Program-made: the position numbers and the translations under genes
Source of the DNA: JBFFSQ01 sp041572275
GTDB taxonomy: Bacteria; Pseudomonadota; Gammaproteobacteria; SZUA-229
Reading direction: 5' to 3'
DNA: 37,296 bases
Assembly: GCA_041572275.1 (NCBI GenBank)
Contig: JBFFSQ010000003.1
Location: 1-37,296 of the forward strand
Notes under the pieces: model-generated
What the model saw: only the letters and a program-made list of their open reading frames with translations
Databases searched by the model: none
What the model was told of the DNA's origin: nothing
Part shown: one piece after another, positions 1 through 6,530 of the stretch
How positions within the stretch are numbered: the stretch's first letter is position 1
Layout of the letters: each line of letters starts with the position of its first letter

Positions 1-77
1 GAATATCCGGCTTCATCAAGTAGCATGGCCGTAGTATTTTGATGTTCTATATTGTCATGAACCAGTGCAATATTCAT
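1..77 (-). CDS. Partial response-regulator-like protein (N-terminus only)
   Basis: Only the first 25 codons lie in the window; the gene runs off its left edge. They read as a receiver-domain beginning: a first beta strand (NIALV), an acidic position just after it (HDN), and an amphipathic helix ending in LLDEAGY, as in OmpR/NarL-type receivers. The usual DD or ED pair is reduced to one Asp, so phosphorylation may be atypical. An in-frame ATG nine codons upstream (position 104) is an alternative start. The gene follows the redox/globin operon in the same direction but lies beyond that operon's terminator, so it is probably transcribed separately. The output domain cannot be seen. The assignment rests on a short stretch and is tentative. 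Confidence 0.5.
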   Translation of the reverse strand, partial: MNIALVHDNIEHQNTTAMLLDEAGY

Positions 78-396
78 TGTCTCAATCCGATTAAAAAATG
101 CCATCCCTGGCTTAAGTTCCACGGGGGGAATGTCTAAAGGTTAAGGTACATAATGGATACCTGCGCTATTGAATCCATGATAGGCCTGTTTCCATATATG
201 CTAGTTGAGCAATTAATATGCCAGTAAATAAGGCGGGTTTTAGAGGGTTGGAAAAGGAAAAGCGGGCGAAAAATGTGCAACTGATAATTAGTTTGTGCAT
301 TAACTGTGCAGATGAAAAAAAGAGTGTGTGGTGATGAAATAAAAAATAGCCGGGTGACCCGGCTATTTTTATTGTCGTCCGTGTGTAGGTTAAGAA
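78..396. other. Intergenic region between the partial regulator and globin 1
   Basis: No convincing gene is present. The right end carries a perfect bidirectional terminator hairpin (342-370). Three direct copies of TGTGCA lie at 274-279, 294-299 and 305-310, spaced 20 and 11 bases. This would be the upstream control region of the minus-strand regulator gene, so the repeats could be operator half-sites. That role is inferred. Confidence 0.5.
342..370 (-). terminator. Bidirectional rho-independent terminator after globin 1
   Basis: A perfect 13-bp inverted repeat (AAAAATAGCCGGG, loop TGA, then its complement) has a GC-rich core and runs of T on both strands. It lies 27 bases beyond the globin stop and closes the reductase-cytochrome-globin operon. 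With T tracts on both sides it could also stop transcription in the plus direction. Confidence 0.9.
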
Positions 397-813
397 TCAG
401 GCAGCCTGTTCAGCGGCGGCTGCTTTCATCGTGTCTGCAACCAGAGTGTAAACGGTTGTCCAGGCAGCCTCCACTTCTTCAGTGAAGGCATCTTTCAGTC
501 CTGCGCCCAGCGTCCAGATCAACGCTGCACCGACCGTGTCATAATCTTCATCTTTTACGCCATAATCGACATGACGTTTACCCATGTCTTGTAAGGCGGG
601 GACGATGGCTTCGACATTATCCAGTGCGTTAACAGCGGTATTTAAAATAGCCATTAATTTACGCCCCTGCTCTTTCATGTCACCTTTAAACATGGATTTA
701 ACTTGTGGATCCAGTTCAAATAGTTTGCCATAGAAAAGCTCAGCTGCTGTTTCTGATATCGGAAGGACCTTGGCCCATGATTCTTTAACCAGTGTAATTT
801 GTTCGGGTGTCAT
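397..813 (-). CDS. Single-domain bacterial globin (copy 1)
   Basis: A 138-residue haem protein of the single-domain globin family (Vitreoscilla haemoglobin and neuroglobin-like), expected to bind O2 or NO in the cytoplasm. The globin landmarks are visible: CD1 Phe42, a Gln49 at the distal E7 position, and proximal His81 in the segment MGKRHVDYGV. There is no fused reductase domain, so an external reductant is needed. The start has a good GAGGA ribosome site. It is the last gene of the minus-strand operon, 35 bases after the DUF3365 haem protein. A close paralogue, about two-thirds identical by eye, lies at 5300-5710. The context suggests O2 or NO handling linked to the multihaem proteins, but the ligand is not shown by the sequence. 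Confidence 0.92.
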   Translation of the reverse strand: MTPEQITLVKESWAKVLPISETAAELFYGKLFELDPQVKSMFKGDMKEQGRKLMAILNTAVNALDNVEAIVPALQDMGKRHVDYGVKDEDYDTVGAALIWTLGAGLKDAFTEEVEAAWTTVYTLVADTMKAAAAEQAA

Positions 814-848
814 TAGTAATTTCCTCGTAAAAGTTAGAATAAATTGAA

Positions 849-1442
849 TTAGCCGTCGATGGGGATACGAATAACTACACCACCCATAACATCACCGATT
901 TTAAAATCGGTTTTGGGTGAGTCTTTGTGCTTGTTGTGACAGGAGACACAAACCGGGGCGACGCCAGTATCTGCGTAAATAGCAGTGAAGTAGTTCTGCC
1001 CCCCCAATTTCTCTTCGGTATAAAAGTTTTTGCCTTTATTCTTGGCAATAAATTCCAGGCCCTCTTTTTCAGCGGGGGTTTTCGGGGCATTTTGCTTGTT
1101 GATAGGCCAGATCGACTGCAATGAGTAGCTGAAATTAACATCTGGATTACTGGCTATACGCTTGGCAACATGCTCAGCACCCATGCGGAACATCTGCGCG
1201 GGTAAGGGTAGTGCTTTATCATCGTCAAAATACTCACTGGCTTTAATCACTTTTTCTTTTTTTACCAGGCGGTTAACTACTTTGCGGGTGTAAATAGAGC
1301 GGTCAGAATCAACAACGGTGTGCAGGGCATCAGCCATAGCTTTAACGGGCACCTTGTTTTCACCAATTGCATATGCTGATGTAGCAAGCAGGTTGGCAGA
1401 TAGAATTGTGCTTAATACAAGTACAGGTTTGGATGGTTTCAT
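849..1442 (-). CDS. Periplasmic Tll0287-like (DUF3365) c-type haem protein
   Basis: A 197-residue exported protein. A signal peptide with probable cleavage after SAYA (about residue 25) precedes a Tll0287-like/DUF3365 domain. A single CVSCH haem c motif at residues 165-169 is followed by the family's C-terminal glycine-rich strand (GDVMGGVVIRIPI). In this family the domain occurs both as a free periplasmic haem protein and as the sensor part of signalling proteins; here it is free-standing. An AGGAG site precedes the ATG. It sits 48 bases after the 11-haem cytochrome and just before globin 1, so it is probably co-expressed as an electron acceptor or a gas/redox-binding partner. The same domain is fused to GGDEF/EAL in the gene at 13433-15553. 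Confidence 0.88.
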   Translation of the reverse strand: MKPSKPVLVLSTILSANLLATSAYAIGENKVPVKAMADALHTVVDSDRSIYTRKVVNRLVKKEKVIKASEYFDDDKALPLPAQMFRMGAEHVAKRIASNPDVNFSYSLQSIWPINKQNAPKTPAEKEGLEFIAKNKGKNFYTEEKLGGQNYFTAIYADTGVAPVCVSCHNKHKDSPKTDFKIGDVMGGVVIRIPIDG

Positions 1443-1490
1443 AAAACTAACTCCTGGTGGTCGGGTTTGAATTTAGATGGGTTAATTTGT

Positions 1491-2891
1491 TTAGTCATCA
1501 GACTGTTCTCCAGTGCTATGGCGTAGATGTTCACGTTTGGCCATATCCATAGACTGAATATGAAGTGTGGGCTTGCCCTGAAAGTTGTTGTTGATCAGCT
1601 TGTCGTCGGCAAGCGCATCAATAGAAAACTCAAGGCCATGACATTGCATACAAACGGGGCGTAGCATTTTGGTATTGGGTTTAAGGCTGGCGCTTTGATT
1701 GTGTTGAACCATGATGCGATTAAGCCATTCACTGACATCGTAGCTCGCCCGGGGCATGTGGCAGCTTGCACAGGAGACACCACTGCCAGCCGGTAGCTGG
1801 CCAGACTGTTCCTGCTGCCAGGCTGCATAATGGGCGGACTGTTTATAGGCCAGGCTGTGTTCATCATTGTGGCAAGATAGGCATTGTTCGACGGCAGCAT
1901 CGACCAGATCGTAGCTATGGGCAGGATGACAACTGTTGCACTGCAGTTCCGTACCATGGGACTCGGCTTTCATCGGCAGGCGCGCCAGTGCCGGTGTCAT
2001 TGCCGGTAGGCCAACCTGTAGGCGCATGCCGTGTTTGCCGCGTTTAAAGTGTTTTACTTCGGCACCGTGACATTGAGTGCAGGCATTTAGTTCAGGCTGG
2101 TTAGTCCAGTTGGCTGCGCCACCATCTTCATTGAGAGGGATATGACAGGCGCTGCAATTGGCACCCATTTTGGCGTGAGCTGAGCGAGCCCAGTCCTGTT
2201 TGATTTGATCTGAAGTCTCGACCGTTAGTGGTTTATCAATATCACTCAGGCTCAATGCCTGCACGGGATAACGATCATGGGGGTAGTTCGCTACCTCATC
2301 CAGTACGTCAGCAAACACACGTTTGGGTAGAGTTCTGGAGCTCAGTAATTCGGGTTCATCACGATGCTTGATCAGGAAATCGGTATAGAGAGCACGATTG
2401 TTGTGATAGTTGTGGCAACCGGCACTGGCACAAGTATCGAAGGCCATGCCCTCATGGCTGGGTCGTTCGTCGGCTATACCGGCATGGCAATGAACACAGA
2501 AATCCCGCGCCTGGGTTAAGCCATTTTTCTGGGTAATCGCAGGCTGGTGTTCACTGTGACAGCTGATGCAGTTAAGGGCGTTAATTTTGACCAGTCGATC
2601 AGCGTTTCTAGGGTCCTTGAATTTACTCCTGGGATGAGAATCAAATGGCTTTTGACGGTTATCACCATGACATTCGATACAACTTTCAAGAATTTGATCC
2701 TGATTATCATAAGCATTCTTGTGACAACTGTCACAGCTCATACCAATCTGATGATGGCCATTGCTCAGCTCGCCAGGCATAAAAACAGTTTTGTCATTGT
2801 CGAACCACAACTTGTGACTGAAGTAAGCCAGGCTGATTAGGATAAGAAGGGTCCAGATTAACCAGTAGGTTTTGTTATCAGAAGTGAACAT
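1491..2891 (-). CDS. Membrane-anchored 11-haem cytochrome c
   Basis: A 466-residue multihaem cytochrome with an uncleaved N-terminal membrane helix (about residues 8-24) and a long periplasmic part. Ten CXXCH motifs are visible (CDSCH, CIECH, CISCH, CVHCH, CSACH, CTQCH, CNSCH, CLSCH, CASCH, CMQCH) plus one unusual CX4CH (CASAGCH), giving 11 likely haems. The chosen ATG lies two bases after the stop of the upstream reductase and lacks its own strong ribosome site, implying translational coupling. An in-frame start further upstream would overlap the reductase gene. The natural role is to take electrons from the fused cytochrome b reductase upstream. The terminal acceptor (nitrite, NO, a metal, or the DUF3365 protein) is unknown. 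I do not place it in a named enzyme family such as NrfA or HAO. Confidence 0.9.
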   Translation of the reverse strand: MFTSDNKTYWLIWTLLILISLAYFSHKLWFDNDKTVFMPGELSNGHHQIGMSCDSCHKNAYDNQDQILESCIECHGDNRQKPFDSHPRSKFKDPRNADRLVKINALNCISCHSEHQPAITQKNGLTQARDFCVHCHAGIADERPSHEGMAFDTCASAGCHNYHNNRALYTDFLIKHRDEPELLSSRTLPKRVFADVLDEVANYPHDRYPVQALSLSDIDKPLTVETSDQIKQDWARSAHAKMGANCSACHIPLNEDGGAANWTNQPELNACTQCHGAEVKHFKRGKHGMRLQVGLPAMTPALARLPMKAESHGTELQCNSCHPAHSYDLVDAAVEQCLSCHNDEHSLAYKQSAHYAAWQQEQSGQLPAGSGVSCASCHMPRASYDVSEWLNRIMVQHNQSASLKPNTKMLRPVCMQCHGLEFSIDALADDKLINNNFQGKPTLHIQSMDMAKREHLRHSTGEQSDD

Positions 2892-2893
2892 AA

Positions 2894-4873
2894 TTAAAAG
2901 TAATATGTCTTCAGTATATGGAAGCCGAGTAGTGCCGGTAATGGCCATAAAATGAGAATGTGGCTCCAGGTGGAAAATTGTCGCAGTCGTTTTGACATCT
3001 GCCGTGACAGTTGGTGTTCACTGGCAATGGCGATGCCGGCAATTGCACCGGTAAATAGCAGACTACTGAAGGTAAGCATCAGGTACAGGTTTAGGTTGTC
3101 TCCAAAGCGGAAACCGGTATGGGCAAACAGGATAAAGATAACCAGTAGTGCAATGACAGTATGGGCAACTCGCCAGTCTGCATAATCTCCTAGTTGATGC
3201 AGTTTACGTGTGCGTTTTTTGATTGAGAGCACGGATATAATGAGAGCAAATACAAGGATGCCAAAGCCACTGATTTGTTTGAATAGGCTGGTACGCCAGA
3301 ATGTGTCCAGGCTGATGGACTGTACTGATGCGGCATAATCCATACCGGGAAAGGAAAAAATAGTTAATGCAATGAGAATGCTGATTAAAGAACTCAGCAA
3401 CAATAGATGAGAGCCTTTTACCGGTTCAGGTGTCGATTCTGAATTGGCAAAGTCTATGAGTAAGGGTTTGCATGAGCCGCAGACAGTCGAAGCACCGGTG
3501 ATACGTGCAAGGTCTATAACTGACTCTGCACCAGATTGTTGTGCCTGGCTGAGCTGGCCCCGGGTGACTCCGGTACAGTTGCAAACGGTAGCCGTTGCTG
3601 GCCATTCACAGATATTGTCATGAGTCTTGTCAGGCCAGAGGTAGCCATGTTGTTTGAAGCGTCTGATCTGCCAGGGCCAGACACGTTGTTTACGGGCAAT
3701 GGCTTCACGTAATCGATTGATACCCTGCATTTCACCAACAGCAATGGCACCCTGGAGCCGACCATTGATGATGATGAGTTTACGATAAATATGCTGGCCA
3801 CTGTCATGGAAAATGGCGAGTTCTCTGGAACGTGCTGATTCGCCAGTGTTGCCCATACTAAAAACAGGATAGTCAATTACTTTCAGGTTGGTTGCGGTAA
3901 TGCTGCCCAGATATTGTGCCTGTTTACCGTTAATTCGATGCGCACAAACTGCAGCCTGTTCATAACCGGGGGAGACCAGGCCATAAATCTGATTGTTGTG
4001 TTCAGCGCACTCACCAATGGCAAAGATATTCTGGTCGTTCGTTTGCAACTGGTTGTTAACACGAATGCCTCGGCCAATTTTAATACCGGAATTTCGTATC
4101 AGTTCAATATTAGGTTCAATGCCAGTAGCGATGATCAAGGTATCGCACTCAATAACTTCATCGTTACCTAGCAGGACAGCTGCCACTTTGTCGTCGCCAA
4201 TAATACGCTTAACCGGGCTGTTTAAGCGTATGTTGATACCTGACTGTTCAAGCTGGTACTTTAAGTAGCTACCTGCGTGTTGGTCGAGTTGTCTGAACAA
4301 TAGCCACATGCTGTGTTCGATAACCGTTACCTGTGTGTTGAAGCGCTGCATGGCCCGAGCGGCCTCAAGGCCCAGGAGACCACCGCCAATGACCACTGTG
4401 TGTCGAGTACGGGTGCTACGACTCATTAAGGTCTGCGCATCATTCAGATTGCGTAAGGTAAAGATATTTTTGAGTGCAATACCTTCGATATTTGGGATAT
4501 GTGGACGTGAGCCTGTTGCCAGAATCAGTTGTTTATAACTGTGAGTGATACCCTGGCTATCGGTGACTTCTTTCGAATAGCGATTGATATCAATAATAGG
4601 ATTATTAAAGAAGGTATTGATATTGGGTTTATGTAATATATCCAGGCTGTTATAAAGTGATGCGTGTTTTACTTCACCGGCCACAAGGGCGGAGAGCTGG
4701 ATTCGGTTATAGGGCTCCCAGGGCTCAGCACCAAAAATTGCAATGCGGGTATCTGGGTTTAACTGACATAATTCATAGACTGCACGGACACCTACAGGGC
4801 CAGAGCCGATAATGATAATATCGTGTGCCTGTTTCACAAATGTGTTATCGATTGTCAGTGTTTCAGCCAACAT
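2894..4873 (-). CDS. NirB-like FAD/[2Fe-2S] oxidoreductase fused to a membrane cytochrome b domain
   Basis: A 659-residue multidomain enzyme. Residues 18-400 are a pyridine-nucleotide-disulphide-type flavoprotein like the N-terminus of NirB: FAD motif GSGPVG near 23-28, NAD(P) motif GGGLLG near 163-168, and the second FAD motif IFAIGE near 283-288. Residues 431-470 are a BFD-like [2Fe-2S] site (C431, C433, C465, C468). In place of the sulfite/nitrite reductase domain there are about five membrane helices (489-656). They contain two histidine pairs, H571/H585 and H638/H652, each 14 apart, as expected for a two-haem cytochrome b. Electrons could run from NAD(P)H through FAD and 2Fe-2S to haem b and across the membrane to the 11-haem cytochrome encoded two bases downstream. 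A terminator-like hairpin lies directly upstream of its start codon. Confidence 0.87.
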   Translation of the reverse strand: MLAETLTIDNTFVKQAHDIIIIGSGPVGVRAVYELCQLNPDTRIAIFGAEPWEPYNRIQLSALVAGEVKHASLYNSLDILHKPNINTFFNNPIIDINRYSKEVTDSQGITHSYKQLILATGSRPHIPNIEGIALKNIFTLRNLNDAQTLMSRSTRTRHTVVIGGGLLGLEAARAMQRFNTQVTVIEHSMWLLFRQLDQHAGSYLKYQLEQSGINIRLNSPVKRIIGDDKVAAVLLGNDEVIECDTLIIATGIEPNIELIRNSGIKIGRGIRVNNQLQTNDQNIFAIGECAEHNNQIYGLVSPGYEQAAVCAHRINGKQAQYLGSITATNLKVIDYPVFSMGNTGESARSRELAIFHDSGQHIYRKLIIINGRLQGAIAVGEMQGINRLREAIARKQRVWPWQIRRFKQHGYLWPDKTHDNICEWPATATVCNCTGVTRGQLSQAQQSGAESVIDLARITGASTVCGSCKPLLIDFANSESTPEPVKGSHLLLLSSLISILIALTIFSFPGMDYAASVQSISLDTFWRTSLFKQISGFGILVFALIISVLSIKKRTRKLHQLGDYADWRVAHTVIALLVIFILFAHTGFRFGDNLNLYLMLTFSSLLFTGAIAGIAIASEHQLSRQMSKRLRQFSTWSHILILWPLPALLGFHILKTYYF

Positions 4874-4882
4874 AAACTATCC

Positions 4883-4928
4883 AAAAAAAACGCCATGAAA
4901 AGAAACCAGCCAGTTTCTTTTCATGGCG
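4883..4928 (-). terminator. Terminator-like hairpin (possible attenuator) at the reductase start
   Basis: A perfect 15-bp inverted repeat (arms 4891-4905 and 4914-4928, 8-base loop) is followed on the minus strand by eight T residues (4883-4890). Nine bases later comes the ATG at 4873. Any transcript of the reductase operon that starts upstream must read through it, so it fits a leader attenuator better than an end-of-gene terminator. The globin 2 gene upstream already has its own terminator. Confidence 0.82.
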
Positions 4929-5210
4929 CCGTTGCCATATAAATTAACTTAGTGATTTATTAGCAGCATGTATGCCAATTGAATAAAATGATAACAAAAC
5001 ACAGTAAACATCAGTGTTTGCGTAGGTGTGGTTAACTGGTGGGGTGTGTTAATGATGGAGCTGTTGTCCAGTGTTGCACTAGAATAGACCCTCATTGCAC
5101 AGTTACTGAACAATATGTGCTAAACAATGCACAATGAACAAACTTAAGTATTCACTGAATACAGGCTGAAGAGCACTTGCTGCTATCGGGTGGCAACAAT
5201 GTCATAGGTG

Positions 5211-5242
5211 AAAAACGCGCGCATAATGATGTTTTGCGCGCG
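5211..5242 (-). terminator. Rho-independent terminator after globin 2
   Basis: An 8-bp GC-only-cored stem (CGCGCGCA paired with TGCGCGCG, 11-base loop) is followed on the minus strand by TTTTT. It lies 57 bases after the globin 2 stop. Confidence 0.8.
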
Positions 5243-5299
5243 AGTGGGGATAAGTATCCTCCATAATCTGGAAATGATTATAGAGGGTAAAGTTCAATA

Positions 5300-5710
5300 T
5301 CAGGCTTCGGCTGCTGCTGATTTCATGGTGCCAGCGACCAGACTATAGGTTTCCAGCCATGCCGATTTGACATCATTAGTGAAGTTTTCTTGCAGGCCCT
5401 GCTCCAGGGTCCAGATCAGAGCAGATCCTACAGTGTCATAGTGTTCATTTTTAACGCCGTAATCGAGATGACGTTTACCCATTTGTGCCAAAACTGGAGT
5501 CAATGTGTCCAGTTTATCGATAGAATTCACGGCAATATTTAAAGTCGCCATCAGTTTCTGTCCCTGTTCCTGCATGTTGCCTTTGAATAGCGGCCTGACT
5601 TCAGGATCGAGTTCAAACAGTTTGTCGTAAAAAAGTTCAGCAGCTTTGTCTGCAATAGGCACTACCTGGGCCCATGAGTCTTTAACAAGCTGAATCTGTT
5701 CGGGTGTCAT
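5300..5710 (-). CDS. Single-domain bacterial globin (copy 2)
   Basis: A 136-residue globin, a close paralogue of the one at 397-813. It has the same length, CD1 Phe42, distal Gln49 and proximal His81 (MGKRHLDYGV), and lacks a reductase domain. The ATG at 5710 is chosen because it aligns with copy 1 (MTPEQI); an in-frame upstream start would add 23 residues without globin features. It has its own upstream region and its own terminator, so it is a separate transcript from the reductase operon that follows. That arrangement suggests the two copies are expressed under different conditions. Its surface residues differ from copy 1 mainly in the E-F and G-H parts. The ligand (O2 or NO) is inferred from the family only. 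Confidence 0.92.
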   Translation of the reverse strand: MTPEQIQLVKDSWAQVVPIADKAAELFYDKLFELDPEVRPLFKGNMQEQGQKLMATLNIAVNSIDKLDTLTPVLAQMGKRHLDYGVKNEHYDTVGSALIWTLEQGLQENFTNDVKSAWLETYSLVAGTMKSAAAEA

Positions 5711-6016
5711 ATTGCATTTCTCAAATGTTTGGTTGAAATGTGATATTAATTTGTAGCTAAATTTGTGTGCTGTAATCAATATTGCTTTAAGGTGAGTGAG
5801 GCATAAAAGCTATAGTTATATTGGCATTCAGTACGGTTTATTTATGATAGGCATAAATGCATCGAATTTGATCCAATAGTTTATCAGGGGTTTATCGACT
5901 ATTTTTTTCAAGTCTATAAGCTGTAATGAATGTAGATTCTAAAAGGCACGCTGATCAAACCAGTCTATTGATATGTGTTGTTTATCTAAGAGGCGTTCAT
6001 GCCATTGTCAGGGGTA
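5711..6016. promoter_or_regulatory. Upstream region of globin 2
   Basis: These 306 bases are AT-rich and hold no gene. They should contain the globin 2 promoter on the minus strand. I see an imperfect GCATAAATGC palindrome near 5850-5861 but no clear FNR, NsrR or NorR site. No terminator is visible for the minus-strand gene that ends at 6017, so read-through into globin 2 is possible. Confidence 0.4.
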
Positions 6017-6433
6017 TCAGTCTCTTCTAAAGGGTAAGACATCAGCTTTTTCATCATTTATGATTTCGGAAAGTTGCTCGCCCAGCATTAAATCCATGGC
6101 TTCCAGTGTGCGTCTGAGAATCATACTGGCAGCAAAGTGAAATATACGAACTTCGCATTGAATGGCCTCTTGTAGTGAGTCACGGCCTTCGATTTGAAAG
6201 TCGGTCCAGGCAAGAATAGGAAAGTCATTCAATGCTCTGTCAACAACAATCCATGCATCCTTTTGCAGTATTAGATCCAGGTGTTTTAATTTGGGTATAG
6301 GAAATCGTATTTGTCTGCCAAATCTTTTTAAAGCGATTTGAACTTCGTTGTAATAAACAGCCTCAACCTTTCCTTCACGGTTATGAAGTAAAGGGACTTC
6401 GTTATGTCGAGTATAGAGCTGTGTAGGATTCAA
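6017..6433 (-). CDS. Hypothetical protein, 138 aa
   Basis: I do not recognise the family. The protein is soluble, with no signal peptide or membrane helix, and has an alternating strand/helix pattern. A basic segment lies near residues 36-50 (KRFGRQIRFPIPKLKH) and a C-terminal helix is followed by FRRD. The start is a TTG at 6433 preceded by GGTGG; no ATG lies in the first 100 codons, so the exact start is less sure than the frame. It follows the cbbO terminator in the same direction and precedes globin 2, so it is probably its own unit. No function is assigned. Confidence 0.6.
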   Translation of the reverse strand: MNPTQLYTRHNEVPLLHNREGKVEAVYYNEVQIALKRFGRQIRFPIPKLKHLDLILQKDAWIVVDRALNDFPILAWTDFQIEGRDSLQEAIQCEVRIFHFAASMILRRTLEAMDLMLGEQLSEIINDEKADVLPFRRD

Positions 6434-6483
6434 TGGTTTCCACCCGGTAAAGCTTTACTCTTATTGTAATACAGTGAGCATAA

Positions 6484-6514
6484 AAAAAAGCCCGATTTTA
6501 AGTCGGGCTTTTTT
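6484..6514 (-). terminator. Terminator at the end of the cbb operon
   Basis: A 12-bp perfect stem (AAAAAAGCCCGA, loop TTTTAAG, TCGGGCTTTTTT) lies 16 bases beyond the cbbO stop, with T runs on both strands. It is a strong, potentially bidirectional, rho-independent terminator. Confidence 0.92.
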
Positions 6515-6530
6515 AAAAGAGCTGAAGTCT

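Larger units (their letters stand above)
4874..5299. promoter_or_regulatory. Leader and promoter region of the reductase operon
   Basis: No gene is visible in these 426 bases. They hold the terminator of globin 2 (5211-5242), a terminator-like hairpin next to the reductase start (4883-4928), and TGCAC-type repeats at 5075-5080, 5096-5101 and 5128-5133 with an inverted TGTGCT at 5116-5121. The promoter of the reductase operon should lie between the two hairpins, but no clear -35/-10 pair can be assigned by eye. Confidence 0.55.

Noticed and set aside
218..334. A 38-codon plus-strand frame with ATG in the first intergenic region
   Set aside because: It has no ribosome site, no recognisable motif, and covers the TGTGCA repeats; it looks like chance.
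1595..1957. Long second-frame readings within the 11-haem cytochrome gene
   Set aside because: They overlap a strongly supported gene and lack domain features or a ribosome site.
5830..5875. Possible FNR or NsrR operator upstream of globin 2
   Set aside because: Only partial half-site matches in AT-rich DNA; not enough to call a site.
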